Shown piece by piece: positions 5,096 to 8,149 of a DNA stretch of 8,149 nucleotides. The stretch's first letter is position 1; each line of letters begins with the position of its first letter. Under the pieces are notes generated by a model. That model was not told where the DNA came from. It saw only the letters and a program-made list of their open reading frames with translations, and made no database searches. The DNA is from Anaerolineales bacterium UBA2232 (GTDB lineage Bacteria; Chloroflexota; Anaerolineae; UBA2200): assembly GCA_002348045.1 (NCBI GenBank), contig DDYO01000273.1, positions 1 to 8,149 of the forward strand, written 5' to 3'. Position numbers and translations under genes: made by a program.

Positions 5096-6376
5096 CTAGC
5101 CGCGGCGTTTTCCGGGCCGCGCGTTTGAGATGGCGTCGCGATCTTGAGGATGCCGGCGTGGTCCGCTGATCCGGTGCCTGGGCTGCTTGGTGGCCCGCAG
5201 TACCTTATAGCGTGTATCCTTGGCCACAGTCTCGCAGTTCCCGAACACGTTGGTAACGTAAGGCTCATACTTGATGAACAGGTTCGCCACGAGATACAGC
5301 ACCCCGCTGTCTCGCAGAACCTCGTGGGCATCGGCGATGAACTGGAGCGCCACGGAGTGATCCGAACCTACCCCTACGTGAAAGGGCAGGTTAGTAGCCA
5401 CCCGGTCAAAGGTGAGGTGGTGGATGTCGGAGGCAATGTCACTGGTCAGAACGGTTGCGTTCGGCAGACTGTTAGCCTTGATGGTCGCTCGCGCTGCGTT
5501 CACCGCCGTTATGTCCGAATCCACCAGATAGGCGTGGCCGGTGGGCGCCATGCTGGCAGCCACGGCGCCCACGATACCGGAACCGCAGCCTAAATCTAGA
5601 ATCTGGTCAGCCTCCGACACTTCCAGGCAGCCCAACAACATGCGCGTCCCATCGTCCAAGCGCTCCCAGGAGAATACTCCGGGCTTTGAGGCCATGCGGT
5701 ACACCTGGTCGTGAGCGGTCACATCCTGATACCGATATCCCGTATGGCCAGCCAGCAACGACGGCGCTCCTACCTCTTTGACCCCGGTGACCACGCGGTG
5801 CCCCCCGCCGAATTTGGACAGGGACACGTTACCAAAAATGTCGCCCAGCAGGGCTGCATAGGACTTGATGCCCTCACGATTGCCTCCAGCGAGATAGACG
5901 CGCCCACCGGGCACCAGCACATCCAGGGCTTGGCAAAGGATCTGCCGAACTAGGGCCTTGCCCTTGGGCAGATCGATCAGTACGCGGTCAAAGGGTTCGC
6001 CCGCTACTCCCCCAAGCCCATCACTCAGCACTACACGAGTCCCGGCGAAATCATAGAGCTGCATCGTCTTCTCTGCCGCTCTAACCGCCACAAGGTTCGA
6101 ATCAAGCAGAGTGAGTTGCACGCCCGGGACCTGGTCGCCAATCGCGGCACCGAGAAGCCCATGGCCGCAACCTACCACGGCGACCCTCTGACCAGCCGCC
6201 AGGTCACTGCCGGTAAGAAGCAGCTCCACGTCATCATCAACTCGGTTCCAGTTGACGATACCTGGTTTGGTGACATAGCGGTAGTCCTGGTCAGCAATGC
6301 GTGCTTCGTGGATGCGAAACTGATGGTAGCCGACCGGCTTTGTTGGTTCACTCAAGGAATAAGTAGGGGTAGGCAC
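5096..6376 (-). CDS. Two-domain RsmC-like class I SAM methyltransferase
   Basis: Probably an rRNA or other N-methyltransferase of the RsmC/RlmG (MTS) type, cytoplasmic. The 426 residues are two homologous halves. Half 1 has KPGIVNWNRVDDD (37-49), the SAM loop VVGCGHG (67-73) and DLPKGK (135-140) where the catalytic motif should be. Half 2 has KPGVFSWERLDDG (231-243), DLGCGSG (261-267) and NLPFHVG (329-335), the counterpart of NPPFH in RsmC, followed by an RsmC-like end (VLYLVANLFIKY, KVLRATK). Half 2 is therefore the likely catalyst and half 1 a degenerate partner, as known for RsmC. A 30-residue arginine- and proline-rich tail follows the domain. The start is GTG 6376, with GGAAGG 4 nt upstream, which is somewhat close. 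It lies 20 bp after the acyltransferase stop, so it is the last gene of that operon. The rRNA target is unproven. Confidence 0.85.
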   Translation of the reverse strand: MPTPTYSLSEPTKPVGYHQFRIHEARIADQDYRYVTKPGIVNWNRVDDDVELLLTGSDLAAGQRVAVVGCGHGLLGAAIGDQVPGVQLTLLDSNLVAVRAAEKTMQLYDFAGTRVVLSDGLGGVAGEPFDRVLIDLPKGKALVRQILCQALDVLVPGGRVYLAGGNREGIKSYAALLGDIFGNVSLSKFGGGHRVVTGVKEVGAPSLLAGHTGYRYQDVTAHDQVYRMASKPGVFSWERLDDGTRMLLGCLEVSEADQILDLGCGSGIVGAVAASMAPTGHAYLVDSDITAVNAARATIKANSLPNATVLTSDIASDIHHLTFDRVATNLPFHVGVGSDHSVALQFIADAHEVLRDSGVLYLVANLFIKYEPYVTNVFGNCETVAKDTRYKVLRATKQPRHRISGPRRHPQDRDAISNARPGKRRG

Positions 6377-6396
6377 GTGACCTTCCGATGCTCAGC

Positions 6397-7464
6397 TTAG
6401 CGACGGATCAACAGACGCATGACCTCGGTATCGACTGCGCCAAACTCGTACTTGTACCTCTCATCGCCCTGCAGAAAGTCCACCCGTTGCAGTCCCCGCT
6501 GGATTGCATCGGAGATCAAGTGGCCCATGAGGACTATCCCGGGTGCCAGCGAGCCATGAGACGACAGGTCGAAACCGGAGTTGTACACCAGTCGGTCCGC
6601 TCCAAAGTCAAAGCATAGGTAGCTAGCCACCGGTTGGCCATCATATGTCAGCAGACCAAGGCGCAACCAGTCCCGACGTGCGGTAGCACTGGCAATGGCG
6701 CGGAAGTAGCGTTCCATCGTTTCGTCCATGAACGCGTTCTTCTCTGGATGGCTGGCCCGGTGTAGGGAAAAGAAGGTTTCGAGACCTGCGTCAAGGGTGC
6801 CCGGCTCATGGGCCCACTGCCACGCCACCGCGGCCTCCTGTTCTGCCTTTCGCATCTTGCGGCGCAGCTCATGACGTTGCTTCTTACTCAGCCGGTTGCT
6901 CAGGTACTCTTCCCACGTAGCGGGCAACTCCACAACTGGACAGACATCCTCACGCACGCAGTTAACCCGCCAACCCAGCGAACGCGCCAAACCCTCAACC
7001 ACCGGCAAAGTTGGCGAGCCAGCTGGAATGCTGTGCAGGTCCAGTATTTGCCAGTTGTCCAAACGTGCCAAAAACTGGAATACGTCCGCCCACAAGTCAG
7101 CATAGTGCTCCTTGGGGCTGAGGACATCCAAGTAGTCCGAAACCTCCGTGCCACCCACGATATGCACAGTGCGGAGTCTGTCGCCCACCAGCGCTGGTTT
7201 CTCTACACGAATGCCGGGCAGGTCCGCATGGGCATCCAGCAAGGTATCCTGCATGAACAGGGGAGCGACGCCCACAAGGCCGCCATCTGAACCCCGCTTG
7301 GCCAGGAGACAAAGCTCCTTACCCTTGCCAAAGGATGCCCACCACGCCCGCTGCCATTCCCAAGTCAGGAATAGGACTGGGCTTGCACTCCGCTGTAGGA
7401 GCGCATGCCAGTCGTCCCGCAGGGCATCCCACGCGGCCTCGTCGGTGTACAGGTCAATGCTCAT
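6397..7464 (-). CDS. BioF2-like/FemAB-type N-acyltransferase (GNAT fold)
   Basis: This is a 355-residue protein of the Acetyltransf_6 (BioF2-like, CelD/BcsL-like) family, whose members transfer acyl or aminoacyl groups, often in envelope or polysaccharide modification. Signs are PVLFLTWEWQRAWWASFG (29-46), the basic helix LSKKQRHELRRKMRKAEQE (192-210), the acceptor-domain core LRLGLLTYDGQPVASYLCF (267-285), YNSGFD (294-299) with APGIVLMG (307-314), and the end AIQRGLQRVDFLQGDERYK (320-338). No signal peptide or membrane segment is visible. The start ATG 7464 has AGGAG 11 nt upstream. It begins 31 bp after the deacetylase stop and ends 20 bp before the methyltransferase, so the three are probably one transcript. 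The substrate is unknown. An acyltransferase beside a deacetylase might suggest paired modification, but the family does not prove it. Confidence 0.85.
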   Translation of the reverse strand: MSIDLYTDEAAWDALRDDWHALLQRSASPVLFLTWEWQRAWWASFGKGKELCLLAKRGSDGGLVGVAPLFMQDTLLDAHADLPGIRVEKPALVGDRLRTVHIVGGTEVSDYLDVLSPKEHYADLWADVFQFLARLDNWQILDLHSIPAGSPTLPVVEGLARSLGWRVNCVREDVCPVVELPATWEEYLSNRLSKKQRHELRRKMRKAEQEAAVAWQWAHEPGTLDAGLETFFSLHRASHPEKNAFMDETMERYFRAIASATARRDWLRLGLLTYDGQPVASYLCFDFGADRLVYNSGFDLSSHGSLAPGIVLMGHLISDAIQRGLQRVDFLQGDERYKYEFGAVDTEVMRLLIRR

Positions 7465-7495
7465 GGTCCACTTTGCTCCTGAGGTCGCATGAATA

Positions 7496-8149
7496 CTAGC
7501 CAGTTCCCGGCAAAGCGAGTCCGTGAGTTCTCTTTACCGCCGCGAGGACCTCATCTACAGACGCTTCCCGCGACTGGGCCGGACCAAACGGGTCTTCACA
7601 TTCATCGTCCCCCAACAGCACCCGGAATGCAGCGCCCACGCAGTGTGCCAACGCCGGAAGGCTGTATCCACCCTCCAGCGCCAACACCAAGCGCCCGTCA
7701 CACTCACTGCGGGCCAACGAGGCCAGAATGCGAGTGATCTGAACATAACCAGCCACCGACAGGTGCATCATCCCCAAAGGATCCATCCAATGCCCGTCGT
7801 AACCCGCCGAAACCAGGATCAGCTGCGGTCGGTAACGCTGCGCTATCGGAACCAGAATCTCGTCGAAAACGCGCCAGAAGCCCGCATCGCCTGTGCCTGC
7901 CGGCAACGGCACATTGACCGTGTAGCCTCGCCCCGGGCCTCGTCCCACATCTTCCCAATGTCCGCTGCCTGGGTAGTAGGGATACTGATGGGACGAGAAG
8001 TAGAGGACTTCTTGCTCGGAGTAAAACGCCTCTTGGGTTCCATTGCCGTGGTGCAGGTCAAAATCAACAATCAAGACCCGAGACAAGCCATGTGCGACCA
8101 ACGCATGACGAGCGGCAATCGCCACATTGTTGAACAGGCAAAAGCCCAT
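7496..8149 (-). CDS. Histone-deacetylase superfamily (AcuC/acetylpolyamine amidohydrolase-like) protein, 5'-truncated
   Basis: A Zn-dependent amidohydrolase that removes acetyl groups from lysine or small amines in the cytoplasm. The 217 residues seen are the C-terminal part. They open with GFCLFNNVAIAA and then VDFDLHHGNGT, giving the zinc ligands D31 and H33. SAGYDGH gives the third ligand, D118, and LALEGGYSL holds the catalytic tyrosine, Y162. The window edge cuts the gene: the first ATG is the internal methionine of the conserved MGFCLFNN motif, so roughly 100-140 N-terminal residues, including the usual upstream active-site histidine pair, lie beyond base 8149. All visible catalytic residues are present. 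It is the upstream member of the operon seen here. AcuC-type regulation of acetyl-CoA synthetase is possible, but no acs or acuA/acuB gene is visible. Confidence 0.93.
   Translation of the reverse strand: MGFCLFNNVAIAARHALVAHGLSRVLIVDFDLHHGNGTQEAFYSEQEVLYFSSHQYPYYPGSGHWEDVGRGPGRGYTVNVPLPAGTGDAGFWRVFDEILVPIAQRYRPQLILVSAGYDGHWMDPLGMMHLSVAGYVQITRILASLARSECDGRLVLALEGGYSLPALAHCVGAAFRVLLGDDECEDPFGPAQSREASVDEVLAAVKRTHGLALPGTG

Noticed and set aside
5144..6400. Plus-strand open frames opposite the methyltransferase
   Set aside because: Shadows of the minus-strand gene, which has clear SAM-binding motifs.
1..8149. CRISPR array, tRNA, rRNA, phage or toxin-antitoxin genes
   Set aside because: No regularly spaced repeats, no tRNA- or rRNA-like sequence and no matching protein families were seen.

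Overview
The window comes from a GC-rich bacterium. Promoter and ribosome-binding sites are of ordinary bacterial type, and there is no rRNA, tRNA or CRISPR array to place it further. The gene mix would fit Chloroflexota or a deep-branching Firmicute: a split Mg/Co-chelatase I/D gene, a short RmlC-like cupin, a BioF2/FemAB-type acyltransferase, a duplicated RsmC-like methyltransferase and an AcuC-like deacetylase. That placement is an inference with low confidence.

Region 1 (1-1438) is a complete IS5-type insertion sequence. It has perfect 16-bp terminal inverted repeats (about 29 bp with mismatches), one intact DDE transposase on the minus strand, and a small 38-codon reading frame overlapping the transposase stop. 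Its left tip is exactly base 1, so the left flank and any target duplication cannot be seen.

Region 2 (1439-4930) is a plus-strand operon. A near-consensus sigma-A promoter (TTGACT, 17 bp, TATACT) lies only 14 bp beyond the insertion sequence. It drives a Mg/Co-chelatase AAA+ ATPase frame (ChlI-like), whose last codons contain nine A's with an in-frame A AAA AAG heptamer. The -1 frame is open from that point into a von Willebrand A (ChlD C-terminal) frame. One gene can therefore make both a 367-residue ChlI-like small subunit and a 673-residue ChlD-like medium subunit. This is the most notable item in the window. A DMT/EamA transporter overlaps the chelatase stop by 14 bp, and a short RmlC-family cupin overlaps the transporter stop through ATGA.

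Region 3 (4931-5095) is a convergent intergenic gap with a bulged hairpin but no strong U-tract.

Region 4 (5096-8149) is a minus-strand operon read from the right edge. It holds a deacetylase of the HDAC/AcuC superfamily (5' end outside the window), a BioF2/FemAB-like acyltransferase, and a two-domain RsmC-like SAM methyltransferase, with gaps of 31 and 20 bp. The chelatase gene suggests insertion of Co(II) or Mg(II) into a tetrapyrrole. No large subunit (CobN or ChlH) or other pathway gene is visible, so the metal cannot be decided here. The other genes have no obvious pathway link to it.
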